Shown here in pieces: positions 50,564-59,090 of a stretch of 64,000 bases of DNA (the stretch's first letter is position 1; each line of letters begins with the position of its first letter). Location: positions 1 to 64,000 of the forward strand of contig SZOS01000006.1 in the NCBI GenBank assembly GCA_030263295.1. The letters run 5' to 3'. Both the position numbers and the translations under genes were made by a program. Under the pieces are notes generated by a model. It worked only from the letters and a program-made list of their open reading frames with translations, was not told the origin of the DNA and did no database searches. Origin of the DNA: Dokdonella_A sp014338185. GTDB taxonomy: Bacteria; Pseudomonadota; Gammaproteobacteria; Xanthomonadales; Rhodanobacteraceae.

Positions 50564-51607
50564 ATGAATCGCATTCGGATCGGCCTGTGCCAGCGGCTCG
50601 TGGTGTTGGCATGCGTCCTGGGGTCGGCGGCGGTTGCGGCACAGCCTGATGCCGGTGGCACGGATCGCGGGCGCGGCTACCGCTACTACGCCGCGGGCGA
50701 CCTGCAGGCGCCCACGCCCGCCGAGCCGGAGTTCGGGCTCATGCTCATGGGCGGCGGCGACTACGTCGAGCAGGCCTTTCGCTGGTTTGCCGAGCGTGCC
50801 GGACGTGGCCATGTGGTGATCCTGCGCGCCTCGGGCAGCGACGATCTGCAGCATGAGCTCTACGATCGTCTCGACACCGTCACTTCGGTGCAGACCTTCG
50901 TGTTCGAGCGCCGCGAGGCCGCCGGCGACCCGTTCATGCTCGCCGCGATCGCGCATGCCGACGGCATCTTCATCGCCGGTGGCGACCAGGCGCGCTACAT
51001 CCGCTACTGGAAGGGCACGCCGCTCAACGAGGCGCTCGACCGCCATGTGCGCGACGGCAAGCCGCTGGGTGGCACCAGTGCCGGCCTGGCGATCCTCGGC
51101 AGCGCGAGCTACGGCGCGCTCGACGGCGGCAGCGTCACCTCGGGACACGCGCTGTCCGATCCGCTGGGCGAGGCGGTGACGCTCGACCACGATTTCCTGC
51201 ACCTGCCATTCCTTGCGCGCGTGGTCACCGACAGCCATTTCGGTGCGCGCGACCGGCTCGGGCGGCTGGTGGCGTTCCTCGCACGCGCCGAGCACGATGG
51301 GCTGGTCGAACAGCCGATCGGGATCGGTGTGGACGAGAACACCGCTCTGTGCATCGATGGCGATGGCGTTGGCCGCGTATTCACCGAGAGCCAGGGGCGC
51401 GCGTGGCTGGTGCGCGCGCGCGAACGCGACGCGGTGCTCGGCATCGCCACACCGTTGAGCGCGCAGGATGTGCGCGTGACCCTCGTCGGCCCGGACAGCC
51501 GCATCGACCTGGTCACATTCGACGTCGACGCGCCGCTGTTCACGACCACCGCGGTCATCCACGCGGGCGAACTCGCGCTTGAGGACGCATTGCCCGAGCC
51601 ACCGTGA
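50564..51607 (+). CDS. Cyanophycinase-like exported S51 peptidase
   Basis: Serine peptidase of family S51, 347 residues, with a signal peptide (MNRIRIGLCQRLVVLACVLGSAAVAAQ), so exported. Motifs: LMGGGDYVEQAF, HADGIFIAGGDQARYI, nucleophile GGTSAG with Ser172, and DHDFLHLPFLARVVTDSHF, which matches the cyanophycinase DTHF-type loop with the catalytic His. The ribosome site GAGGTGA at 50549-50555 supports ATG 50564. It may degrade cyanophycin or beta-aspartyl peptides outside the cell; the TonB-dependent receptor on the other side of the promoter could take up products. Confidence 0.88.
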   Translation: MNRIRIGLCQRLVVLACVLGSAAVAAQPDAGGTDRGRGYRYYAAGDLQAPTPAEPEFGLMLMGGGDYVEQAFRWFAERAGRGHVVILRASGSDDLQHELYDRLDTVTSVQTFVFERREAAGDPFMLAAIAHADGIFIAGGDQARYIRYWKGTPLNEALDRHVRDGKPLGGTSAGLAILGSASYGALDGGSVTSGHALSDPLGEAVTLDHDFLHLPFLARVVTDSHFGARDRLGRLVAFLARAEHDGLVEQPIGIGVDENTALCIDGDGVGRVFTESQGRAWLVRARERDAVLGIATPLSAQDVRVTLVGPDSRIDLVTFDVDAPLFTTTAVIHAGELALEDALPEPP

Positions 51608-51739
51608 ACGCATGTGCGGGTCCGGTCGCGTCCTGCGGATGATGGGCCGGCCTGTCCATGGCGTCGCCAACGGGCGTACAGTGCACCGCGCCAGCCCGGT
51701 GGCCGGCGCCACTTCTTCTCTGCACAGCGAGCAACTTTC

Positions 51740-54118
51740 TTGAAGCGATCCGGATCACGCGGCCGACCGCCGCAGCAACCCAGCGTGCGCCGCGGACCCG
51801 GCAAGCGCGCCGCCGGCACCAAGGCCAAGGCGCAGGGCGCGGCGGCGGGCAAGTCCGCGCGCGCGAAGACCACGGCGGGCACGCCGCGCTCGCGCCTGCC
51901 GGCGTTCATGCCGCAACCCGCGCCGCCAGCGCCGCGGGCGCGCAAGGGCGCCGCGCCGGTGCATGATCCCTACGCCGAACGCGAGGCCCAGCGTTATGCG
52001 CAGCCGATCGCGAGCCGCGAGGCGATCCTCGCGCTGCTGGAGGCGCAGGATGGGCCGCTCACGATCGAGGCGCTGTCGCGCCTGCTCGGGCTCACCGCCG
52101 CGGCCGACCTCGATGCGCTCACCAAGCGCCTCAACGCGATGCTGCGTGACGGCCAGCTCATCCAGAACCGGCGCGGCGGCTTTGCGGTCGCGCGCCAGCT
52201 CGATCTCATCGCGGGCAGCGTGATCGCCAACGCCGAGGGCTACGGCTTCCTGCGTCCCGATGCGGGTGGCGAGGACCTGTACCTGTCGCCGTTCGAGATG
52301 CGCAAGGTGTTGCATGGCGACCGCGTGCTCGCGAGCGTGATCGGCGCGGACCGGCGCGGACGCCGCCAGGGCGCGATCGTGCGCATGCTGGAGCGGCGCT
52401 CCGCGCGCCTGGTCGGGCGCGTGGTCGAGCGTGACGGCCTCGTGCTGGTCACGCCCGATGATCGCCGCCTGCACCAGGACGTGCTCATCGCGCCGGGCAA
52501 GGAGCGCGGCGCGCGCATGGGCCAGATCGTGGTGGTCGAGATCACCGAGGCGCCCACCACGCAGCGTGGCCCGCTCGGTCGCATCCTCGCGGTGCTGGGC
52601 GAGCGGCTCACGCCGTCGCTGGTGGTGGAGATGGCGATCGCGAGCCACGACCTGCCGCACGAGTGGCCCGAGGCGGTGCTGCGCGACGCCGCGCGGGTGG
52701 AGCCGGAAGTGACCGAGGCGGAAAAGGCCGGCAGGATCGACCTGCGCGAGCTGCCGCTGGTCACGATCGACGGCGAGGATGCACGTGATTTCGACGATGC
52801 GGTGTATGCCGAGCCGAACGCGAAGGGCTATCGCCTGGTGGTCGCGATCGCCGACGTCTCGCACTACGTGCAGCCCGGTACGCCACTCGACGCCGAAGCC
52901 TTCAACCGCGCCACCTCGGTGTATTTCCCCGGGTTCGTGGTGCCGATGCTGCCCGAGACGCTGTCCAACGGCATCTGCTCGCTCAATCCCGCGGTCGAGC
53001 GCCTGTGCATGGTGTGCGACATGCAGGTGGACCTCGCCGGCGAGGTGGCGCGTTCGAAGTTCTACCCCGCGCTCATGCGCTCGCATGCGCGCCTCACCTA
53101 CACACGCGTGTGGCAGGCGCTCGGCGCCAGGGACGGCGAGGCGCTGGCCGAATATGCCGACGTGATGCCGCAGCTGCGCCACCTGCATGCGCTGTACAAG
53201 CTGCTGGCCAAGGCGCGCCAGCGGCGCGGCGCGATCGAGTTCGAGAGCAACGAGATCGAGTTCCGCCTCGGTGCCAACGGCGAGGTGGTGCAATTGGCCG
53301 CGCACGAGCGCAACGATGCGCACAAGCTCATCGAGGAATGCATGATCGCGGCCAACGTCGAGGCGGCGAGGTTCCTGCAGAAGAAGCGCATCCCGGCACC
53401 GTACCGCGTGCATGCGCCGCCGCCGGCGTCCAAGTACGAGGATCTGCTCGGCTTCCTGCGCGAGTTCAAGTTGAGCCTGCCGTCGCACGACAAGGTCACG
53501 CCGGGCGACTTTTCCGTGCTCATGCGCAAGGTGGCCAAGCGCCCCGACGCGGCGCTTATCCAGTCGGTGCTGCTGCGCGCGCAGAGCCTGGCGGTGTACC
53601 AGCCGGGCGATCCCGGCCACTTCGGCCTCGGTCTGGCCACCTACACGCATTTCACCTCGCCGATCCGCCGCTATCCCGACCTGCTCGTGCATCGTGCGAT
53701 CCGCTATGCGCTGGCCGGCGGCAAGCCGGCCGCCTACGAGTACAGCCCGAGCCAGATGGCGAGCCAGTGCGTGCACTGCTCGCACAACGAACGCCGCGCC
53801 GACGAGGCCGAGCGCGATGTCGATGAACGCTACAAGTGCGCATGGATGGAAAAGCACGTGGGCAGCACCTTCGACGGCATCGTCTCGGGCGTGACCTCGT
53901 TCGGACTGTTCGTCGAACTCACCGAATCGGGCATCAGCGGCCTGGTCCACATCACCCAGCTGCCGATCGACTACTACCACTTCGACGCGACCCGCCGCCT
54001 GCTCACGGGCGAGCGCCGCGGGCTCCGGTTCCGGCTCGGCGATGCGGTGCGCGTGCAGGTGCTGCGCGCGAGCCTGGAGGATCGCAAGATCGACTTCCGG
54101 CTGGTGTCGGGGCGCTGA
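51740..54118 (+). CDS. rnr: Ribonuclease R
   Basis: 3'-5' exoribonuclease of the RNB family, about 792 residues. A basic Lys/Arg/Ala-rich N-terminal tail precedes a helix-turn-helix domain (IASREAILALLEAQDGPLTIEALSRLLG), cold-shock domains, the RNB catalytic domain with DGEDARDFDDAVYAEP (the Asp cluster binding magnesium) and SPIRRYPDLLVHRAI, and a C-terminal S1 domain (GSTFDGIVSGVTSFGLFVELTESGISGLVHI). No ATG lies near the expected start; TTG 51740 is taken because it begins a basic tail, but the ribosome site is weak and a GTG at about 51783 is an alternative. rlmB follows, a known rnr neighbour. Confidence 0.93.
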   Translation: MKRSGSRGRPPQQPSVRRGPGKRAAGTKAKAQGAAAGKSARAKTTAGTPRSRLPAFMPQPAPPAPRARKGAAPVHDPYAEREAQRYAQPIASREAILALLEAQDGPLTIEALSRLLGLTAAADLDALTKRLNAMLRDGQLIQNRRGGFAVARQLDLIAGSVIANAEGYGFLRPDAGGEDLYLSPFEMRKVLHGDRVLASVIGADRRGRRQGAIVRMLERRSARLVGRVVERDGLVLVTPDDRRLHQDVLIAPGKERGARMGQIVVVEITEAPTTQRGPLGRILAVLGERLTPSLVVEMAIASHDLPHEWPEAVLRDAARVEPEVTEAEKAGRIDLRELPLVTIDGEDARDFDDAVYAEPNAKGYRLVVAIADVSHYVQPGTPLDAEAFNRATSVYFPGFVVPMLPETLSNGICSLNPAVERLCMVCDMQVDLAGEVARSKFYPALMRSHARLTYTRVWQALGARDGEALAEYADVMPQLRHLHALYKLLAKARQRRGAIEFESNEIEFRLGANGEVVQLAAHERNDAHKLIEECMIAANVEAARFLQKKRIPAPYRVHAPPPASKYEDLLGFLREFKLSLPSHDKVTPGDFSVLMRKVAKRPDAALIQSVLLRAQSLAVYQPGDPGHFGLGLATYTHFTSPIRRYPDLLVHRAIRYALAGGKPAAYEYSPSQMASQCVHCSHNERRADEAERDVDERYKCAWMEKHVGSTFDGIVSGVTSFGLFVELTESGISGLVHITQLPIDYYHFDATRRLLTGERRGLRFRLGDAVRVQVLRASLEDRKIDFRLVSGR

Positions 54119-54145
54119 TGCGGCCGCGCCCGCGGGCCGGGCCAT

Positions 54146-54151
54146 TACACT
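54146..54151 (+). promoter_or_regulatory. Possible -10 element for rlmB
   Basis: TACACT lies 34 bp before the rlmB ATG, in the short space after rnr. It resembles a -10 hexamer, so rlmB may have its own promoter in addition to read-through from rnr. Confidence 0.3.
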
Positions 54152-54179
54152 GGCGCTCCGTTGCCACCACTGTGCCACC

Positions 54180-54923
54180 ATGAGCCATGACCTGCTGATC
54201 GGCATCCACGCCGTGGAAGCCGCCCTCGACCACGACGTGGCCAACCTCGTCGAGCTGTACCTGGAAAGCGGCAGCCACAATGCGCGGGTGAAGGCGTTGG
54301 GCGAGCGCGCGCGCGAACTGGGCGTGAAGCCGCACGCGCGCGATCGCGCCGCGCTCGACCGCATGACCGGCGGTGCACGCCATCAGGGCGTGGTCGCGCG
54401 CTACAACGCGCCCGCGCCGCGCGCCGAGGCCGACCTGCCGGGATTGATCGCGCAGGCGGGCCAGGCCGCGCTGCTGCTCGTGCTCGACGGCGTGACCGAT
54501 CCGCACAACTTCGGCGCCTGCCTGCGCAGCGCCGAGGCGGCCGGCGTGACCGCGGTGATCGTGCCGCGCGATCGTGCGGTCGGGGTCACACCCACCGTGC
54601 GGCGCGCCTCGGCGGGCGCGGCCGACCGCGTGCCGCTGGTGTTCGCAACCAACCTCGCGCGCACGCTCAAGCTGCTCAAGGACGCAGGCGTGTGGCTGGT
54701 CGGGCTGGCCGGCGACGCGGGCCAGTCGCTGTACGCCGTCGATCTCAAGGGACCGCTGGCGCTCGTGCTGGGCGGGGAAGGCGAGGGCATGCGCCGGCTC
54801 ACGCGCGAAGCCTGCGACTTCAGCGCGCGCATCCCGATGCGCGGCGACGTCGAAAGCCTCAACGTGTCGGTGTCGACCGGCATCGTGCTGTTCGAGGCCC
54901 TGCGCCAGCGCGCGGCGGGCTGA
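54180..54923 (+). CDS. rlmB: 23S rRNA 2'-O-methyltransferase RlmB
   Basis: SPOUT-class methyltransferase that modifies G2251 of 23S rRNA. The 247-residue protein has an N-terminal L30e-like substrate-binding domain (LLIGIHAVEAALDHDVANLVELYLE) and the SPOUT core with the three motifs LDGVTDPHNFGACLRSAEAAGVTAVI, LALVLGGEGEGMRRLTREACD and RIPMRGDVESLNVSVSTGIVLFE, which form the knotted SAM site. Start ATG 54180, 61 bp after the rnr stop. Lengths and motifs are normal. Confidence 0.97.
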   Translation: MSHDLLIGIHAVEAALDHDVANLVELYLESGSHNARVKALGERARELGVKPHARDRAALDRMTGGARHQGVVARYNAPAPRAEADLPGLIAQAGQAALLLVLDGVTDPHNFGACLRSAEAAGVTAVIVPRDRAVGVTPTVRRASAGAADRVPLVFATNLARTLKLLKDAGVWLVGLAGDAGQSLYAVDLKGPLALVLGGEGEGMRRLTREACDFSARIPMRGDVESLNVSVSTGIVLFEALRQRAAG

Positions 54924-54987
54924 TGGGCAGGCGCGGCGCGCATCGGGCCCCGCGGGGCCGGTGTTCGCACCCGGATGCCACCCGTCC

Positions 54988-55272
54988 TCAGTCGTCGCCG
55001 AGCCGGTCGGGGCCGTCGCCCGCGATCTTTTCGTAGCGTCCGCGTTCGAGCCGCCGGTACTGGCTGAAGCCGTGCCGGGCCAGGTGCGCGGGAGCCAGGT
55101 GCCGCGCCGCGCTGTCGATCAGTGCGGGTGCCGCCAGCGCACGGCGCAGGGCCGTGCCGCAGGCCGGGCAGTGCGTGAGCGGCGCCTCGCCCGCCTTGTG
55201 CAGGCGTTCGAAGCCATAGCAGCACAGTGCGCAGCCAGCGCCGTGCGCCGGGTGGTATTCATGCAGGCTCAC
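54988..55272 (-). CDS. Zinc-ribbon (FmdB-like) protein
   Basis: Small protein of 94 residues starting at GTG 55272 (MSLHEYHPAHGAGCALC). A zinc ribbon is built from the pairs Cys14/Cys17 and Cys35/Cys38 (GCALC and HCPAC), in the arrangement of the FmdB/putative regulatory zinc-ribbon family. A helical tail (AAPALIDSAARHLAPAHLARHG) follows with SQYRRLERGRYEKIAGDGP at the end. Function is unknown; nucleic-acid binding is possible. Translation start has no strong ribosome site. Confidence 0.72.
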   Translation of the reverse strand: MSLHEYHPAHGAGCALCCYGFERLHKAGEAPLTHCPACGTALRRALAAPALIDSAARHLAPAHLARHGFSQYRRLERGRYEKIAGDGPDRLGDD

Positions 55273-55308
55273 GCGCGCAGTCGGCGACGTGGTTGCCGGC
55301 GCGCCGGG

Positions 55309-55743
55309 TCAGCGGCGCGTGACGGTGAGCTCGTAGCTCGCCGCCTCGCCCTTGTCGGCTGCCGACTTGGTGAGGAACACGTGCACCACGTAGCTGCCCT
55401 CGCTCGTGGGCGTGACCTTCCAGTGCTTGCGACCTTCGCCTTCCACCTGCGGTGCGCCGGGCCGGTAGATGTAGGTGAAGGCGGTGCCGGGCTTGTCGCT
55501 GAGCGTGACTTCGAGCGTCTGCCCGGCCTGCATCGGCACCGCATAGTCGTGCGCGACATCCTTGGTGCCCTTGAGCTTGCCCTTGGCCGTGGCGCGCACG
55601 CCCTCCTTGTCGAACTTGAGCGTGAGCGGCGCCTTGGCGGCGCCGGCCTTGGCCGTCGATGGCGTGGCCGCATCGAGGTGGGCGCAGGCGAACAGGACGC
55701 CGAGGCAGGTGGCGGTGAGGACAGGGCGGAAACTGGCGGGCAT
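55309..55743 (-). CDS. Exported protein, unknown function
   Basis: Protein of 144 residues starting at ATG 55743, with signal peptide MPASFRPVLTATCLGVLFACAHLDA. If read as a lipoprotein, the FAC segment could be a lipobox, but the bases around it do not decide. The mature part is beta-rich (APLTLKFDKEGVRATAKGKLKGTKDVAHDYAVPMQAGQTLEVTLSDKPGTAFTYIYRPG) and ends with GSYVVHVFLTKSAADKGEAASYELTVTRR. This resembles pre-peptidase C-terminal (PPC)-type domains or inhibitor folds found in exported proteins. I cannot name a function. It lies next to the RNase T gene on the same strand, 91 bp apart. Confidence 0.7.
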   Translation of the reverse strand: MPASFRPVLTATCLGVLFACAHLDAATPSTAKAGAAKAPLTLKFDKEGVRATAKGKLKGTKDVAHDYAVPMQAGQTLEVTLSDKPGTAFTYIYRPGAPQVEGEGRKHWKVTPTSEGSYVVHVFLTKSAADKGEAASYELTVTRR

Positions 55744-55834
55744 GGGCGGGGTCCACGGAGTCGGGGGCAGACGCGCATTGTGGCGCGCGCGCGCGGCGTG
55801 GTCGAGCCGCCGCGGCATGGCCGATGCAGCGTGT

Positions 55835-56479
55835 TCAGCGCGGCAGGCGCTGCGCGTCGAGGTCGGACAGTTCCTTCCAGCGGTTGACGATGGTGCAGAA
55901 CAGCTCGGCGGTGCGCTCGGTGTCGTACACCGCCGCATGCGCCTCACGCGCGTCCCAACTGCGGCCCGAGGCCTCGACCGCGCGGCTGAGCACGGTCTGG
56001 CCGTAGGCCAGGCCCGCGAGTGTGACCGTGTCGAAACAGCTGAACGGGTGAAACGGGCTGCGCTTGTGGTCGGTGCGGCGGATCGCGGCATTGAGGAAGC
56101 CGAGGTCGAAGGCGGCGTTGTGGCCGACCAGGATCGCACGTTGGCAGCCGGCCGCGCGCACCGCCGCGCGCACGGGCTTGAAGATGTGTTCGAGCGCGGC
56201 CTTCTCCGGCAGTGCGCCGCGCAGTGGATGGGTCGGGTCGATGCCGTTGACTTCGAGCGAGCGCGGGTCGAGTTCGCTGCCCGCGAACGGCTCGACATGG
56301 GTCGACACCACGGGATCCGGATGCAGCCAGCCGGCCTCGTCCATGCGCACGGGTACCGCGGCGATTTCCAGCAGCGCGTGGCGTTCGCAGTCGAAGCCGC
56401 CGGTCTCGACGTCGACGATCACGGGCAGGAAACCGCGGAAGCGTTGCGCCATGTGCAGCGCGGTGGAAGACACGTTCAT
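55835..56479 (-). CDS. rnt: Ribonuclease T
   Basis: DEDDh-type 3'-5' exonuclease of 214 residues that trims tRNA and other small RNA 3' ends and acts on DNA ends. The acidic residues are Asp23 and Glu25 (IVDVETGGFD), the second Asp in GHNAAFDLGFLNAA, and the final His-Asp pair in AHAAVYDTERTAELF. The insertion ALPEKAALEHIFKPVRAAVRAAGCQ is typical of RNase T. Start ATG 56479 (MNVSSTALHMAQRFRGFLPV); an upstream in-frame start at 56524 adds 15 non-conserved residues. It is divergent from the metallopeptidase gene at 56623. Confidence 0.95.
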   Translation of the reverse strand: MNVSSTALHMAQRFRGFLPVIVDVETGGFDCERHALLEIAAVPVRMDEAGWLHPDPVVSTHVEPFAGSELDPRSLEVNGIDPTHPLRGALPEKAALEHIFKPVRAAVRAAGCQRAILVGHNAAFDLGFLNAAIRRTDHKRSPFHPFSCFDTVTLAGLAYGQTVLSRAVEASGRSWDAREAHAAVYDTERTAELFCTIVNRWKELSDLDAQRLPR

Positions 56480-56622
56480 CGGCGCAGCATAGCAAGGCGT
56501 GCGCTGCGGCCACTTGGTGAACATTGTTCAAGCATCCGGTCGGCGCCCGACGCCGTGCTTGCGGGGCGGGGCCGGTGCGCGCTAGCGTGCGGGTTCCGGA
56601 TCGGTTGCATGAGGGTCGCACC

Positions 56623-57489
56623 ATGCTGTGGCGCAAGGGTCGCGCGAGCGACAACGTGGTACAGGACAGTGGAGGCGGCGGACGTGGCTTGGGTGGCCGC
56701 GGGCTCGGCCTCGGCGGCATCGTGCTGGTGGTGATCGTGGGCCTGCTGTTCGGCAAGGACCCGGGGCAGATCCTGCAACTGCTCGGCGACATGGGCGCAG
56801 ATGCGGGTGCGCCCGGGCAGCAGCAGGTGGGTGCGCCCGCGAACGATGAGCAGACCCAGTTCGTGCGTGCGGTGCTGGGCAGTACCGAAGACGTGTGGGG
56901 CCGGTTGTTTGCGGCCAGTGGCCAGCGTTACGCGGCGCCGCGGCTGGTGCTGTTCAACGGCGCGGTGCAGTCGGCCTGCGGCGCGGCCTCGGCCGCGATG
57001 GGGCCGTTCTATTGCCCGGGCGACCAGCAGGTCTACCTCGACCTGGACTTCTTCCGCGAGATGCAGACGCGCTTCCACGCCGCCGGCGATTTCGCGCGGG
57101 CCTACGTGATCGCGCACGAGGTCGGCCACCACGTGCAGAACCTCATTGGCGTGATGAGCCAGGTCGAGCAGGCCGCGCGCGGCGGTGCGCCGATGCAGGG
57201 CGCCGAAGGCCTGTCGGTGCGCCAGGAACTGCAGGCCGACTGCTTCGCCGGCGCCTGGGCCAACCATGCGCAGCGCCAGCTCAACTGGCTCGAACCCGGC
57301 GACATCGAGGCCGCGCTCAATGCCGCCAACCAGATCGGCGACGACGCGCTGCAGAAGCAGTCGCGCGGCTACGCGGTGCCCGACTCGTTCACGCACGGCT
57401 CCTCGGCCGAGCGCGTGCGCTGGTTCCGCACCGGTTTCGCCTCGGGCAACCTCAAGGATTGCGACACGTTTGCGGCACGTACGCTGTAG
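56623..57489 (+). CDS. YpfJ-type neutral zinc metallopeptidase
   Basis: Zinc metallopeptidase of the YpfJ family, 288 residues, anchored by an N-terminal TM helix (GGIVLVVIVGLLFGKDPGQILQ). The zinc motif HEVGH at 165-169 lies in RAYVIAHEVGHHVQNLIGVM, and the third ligand is in RQELQADCFAGAWANHAQ. A cysteine-containing region (VQSACGAASAAMGPFYCPGDQQVYLDLDFF) and the closing FRTGFASGNLKDCDTF are also family-typical. Start ATG 56623. Role in the envelope is unknown. Family members have unproven targets. Confidence 0.94.
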   Translation: MLWRKGRASDNVVQDSGGGGRGLGGRGLGLGGIVLVVIVGLLFGKDPGQILQLLGDMGADAGAPGQQQVGAPANDEQTQFVRAVLGSTEDVWGRLFAASGQRYAAPRLVLFNGAVQSACGAASAAMGPFYCPGDQQVYLDLDFFREMQTRFHAAGDFARAYVIAHEVGHHVQNLIGVMSQVEQAARGGAPMQGAEGLSVRQELQADCFAGAWANHAQRQLNWLEPGDIEAALNAANQIGDDALQKQSRGYAVPDSFTHGSSAERVRWFRTGFASGNLKDCDTFAARTL

Positions 57490-57495
57490 CCGGCT

Positions 57496-58419
57496 TCAGG
57501 GCGCCGGCGCCGCGGCCTTGCGCACCGGCAGCGGCACGTTGCACAGGCTGATCCTGCCGGCCTTGAACTGGTACCAGGCATCGTCGCGATTGCGGCGCGA
57601 CTCCACCAGCGCGGCAAACGTGGGTGTGTCGGTGCGCAGCACCTCGAGCGGGGTGCGCTCGGCGGCGGGCACGTCGGCCTCGATCCGGATGCTGCGGATC
57701 GGCACGCGCTGCGCGGCCTGCTCGTAGAAGCCCATCGCGCCGGTGCCGCGCGGCAGGGCCGCGAGCAGCTCCATGCCCTGCAGCACACGCCCGACCAGGG
57801 CGATGTTGCGGTCGAGCTGGCGCGGTTCCTGGCCGATCACCACGTACAGCTCGGCGCCGGGACCGCTGTCGGCACCGTTGTCGCGGCCGGCGCCGACCAT
57901 GCCGTAGCAGTGCGTGAGCCAGGCCTTGCCGGCCTTGCGGTCACGCGCGGCCGGAAAGCCGTGGCTGAAGCCGACCTCGCGCGCATACACGTCGCCGTCG
58001 GGCAGGGGCGTGAACGCGAGCGACTTGTCGATGACGCGCTCGAACTCGGGTGCGAGCGTGCGGCTGGCCTGGCCGAACGGGCGTGCCTTGCCCGGCGTGG
58101 CGGCATCGGGGTCGCCCCACTGCGTGACGAAGTTGTCCTGCACGCGCAGGATCGCCAGGCCATCGAAATAGTGCGCACGCACCAGTGTTTCGATGTTGGC
58201 GGCATGGAGCGGCGCGAACTGGGGTGCCAGCTCGATCACCACGCGCCCGCCGTCGAGGTCCATGTACAGCGTGTGTTGCGGATCTGGTCGCCGCCAGTCG
58301 GAGGCGCTGCTCGCGTCGAGCACCTGCTGCATGGTGCGCGCGCGCGCATCGCGGTGTGCCGCGCATGCGATGCAGCACAGGGCGATGGCGATGAGGGTGC
58401 GGAACAGGGCGGCGGTCAT
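57496..58419 (-). CDS. Exported cyclophilin-type peptidyl-prolyl isomerase
   Basis: Periplasmic peptidyl-prolyl cis-trans isomerase of 307 residues with signal peptide MTAALFRTLIAIALCCIACAAHRDARA. The cyclophilin core is partly diverged: RVVIELAPQFAPLHAANIETLVRAHYFDGLAILRVQDNFVTQWGD (with a V-x-N-F pattern before the QGGD-like site) and a glycine-rich MVGAGRDNGADSGPGAELYVVIGQEPRQLD, then VGRVLQGMELLAALP. A catalytic Arg can be placed at LRVQDNF, but the conserved Phe and Trp of human cyclophilin are not all kept, so activity should be tested. It is convergent with the metallopeptidase gene, stops 6 bp apart. Confidence 0.88.
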   Translation of the reverse strand: MTAALFRTLIAIALCCIACAAHRDARARTMQQVLDASSASDWRRPDPQHTLYMDLDGGRVVIELAPQFAPLHAANIETLVRAHYFDGLAILRVQDNFVTQWGDPDAATPGKARPFGQASRTLAPEFERVIDKSLAFTPLPDGDVYAREVGFSHGFPAARDRKAGKAWLTHCYGMVGAGRDNGADSGPGAELYVVIGQEPRQLDRNIALVGRVLQGMELLAALPRGTGAMGFYEQAAQRVPIRSIRIEADVPAAERTPLEVLRTDTPTFAALVESRRNRDDAWYQFKAGRISLCNVPLPVRKAAAPAP

Positions 58420-58504
58420 GCGCGGGCTCCATCGGTGGCGCTGCAGTCTAAGCCAGTGGCCGGGCCGGCGCGCGATGCGGGCTTGGCATTGCCCGCCACT
58501 GCCG

Positions 58505-58510
58505 TATCAT
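58505..58510 (+). promoter_or_regulatory. Possible -10 element for the DoxX gene
   Basis: TATCAT lies 36 bp upstream of the DoxX ATG in a GC-rich setting and resembles a -10 hexamer. No -35 is clear. Confidence 0.3.
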
Positions 58511-58540
58511 GGCCCCACACCCGTCGGCGAGGAGGGCGCC

Positions 58541-58954
58541 ATGATCGGCAAGCTGGTCGAGCGCAACCGCGATACGTGGTTGCTGGTTGCACGCATTTTC
58601 CTTGGTGCGCTGTTCGTGTTCTTCGGCAGCCAGAAAATCCTGGACTTCGGTGGGGCCACCAACTACCTCGAATATCTCGGCCTGCCGATGCCCGCGGCAC
58701 TGGCGGTGGTGGCGGTGGCGATCGAGTTCCTCGGCGGCCTGGCACTGGTGCTGGGCTGGCGCGTGCGCGAGGTCGCCGTGGTGATGATCGTGTTCGTCGG
58801 CGCCGCGGCCTGCCTCGGCCATCCGTTCTGGTCGATGGCGGCCGCCGACCGCGCGGTGGCACAGCTGCAGTTCTTCAAGAACATGTCGATCATCGGCGGG
58901 CTGCTGTTGCTCATGGTCACGGGCGCGGGGCGGTTCGCGCTGTCGCGAGCCTGA
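58541..58954 (+). CDS. DoxX family membrane protein
   Basis: Inner-membrane protein of 137 residues with four hydrophobic helices. Family signature: ARIFLGALFVFFGSQKILDFGGATNYLEYLGLPMPAALAVVAVAIEFLGGLALVLGW in the first half and KNMSIIGGLLLLMVTGAGRFALSR at the end. A ribosome site (GAGGAGG) precedes ATG 58541. DoxX proteins may take part in quinone- or sulfur-linked redox reactions, but the exact role is unclear. It is a stand-alone gene between the divergent cyclophilin gene and the convergent depolymerase gene. Confidence 0.93.
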   Translation: MIGKLVERNRDTWLLVARIFLGALFVFFGSQKILDFGGATNYLEYLGLPMPAALAVVAVAIEFLGGLALVLGWRVREVAVVMIVFVGAAACLGHPFWSMAAADRAVAQLQFFKNMSIIGGLLLLMVTGAGRFALSRA

Positions 58955-59090
58955 GCCCGCGCGCGGCCGGAAACCGGCGCAAGGTCGCACGTACGCGCTG
59001 ATCCTGCGCCGCGCGCGCAGCGGTCGTTGGTGCGCGCGCCTGGCTCCGGCTCTGGTGGGATCGGGCGATGCGCTGGCGTCGGTGGGGATT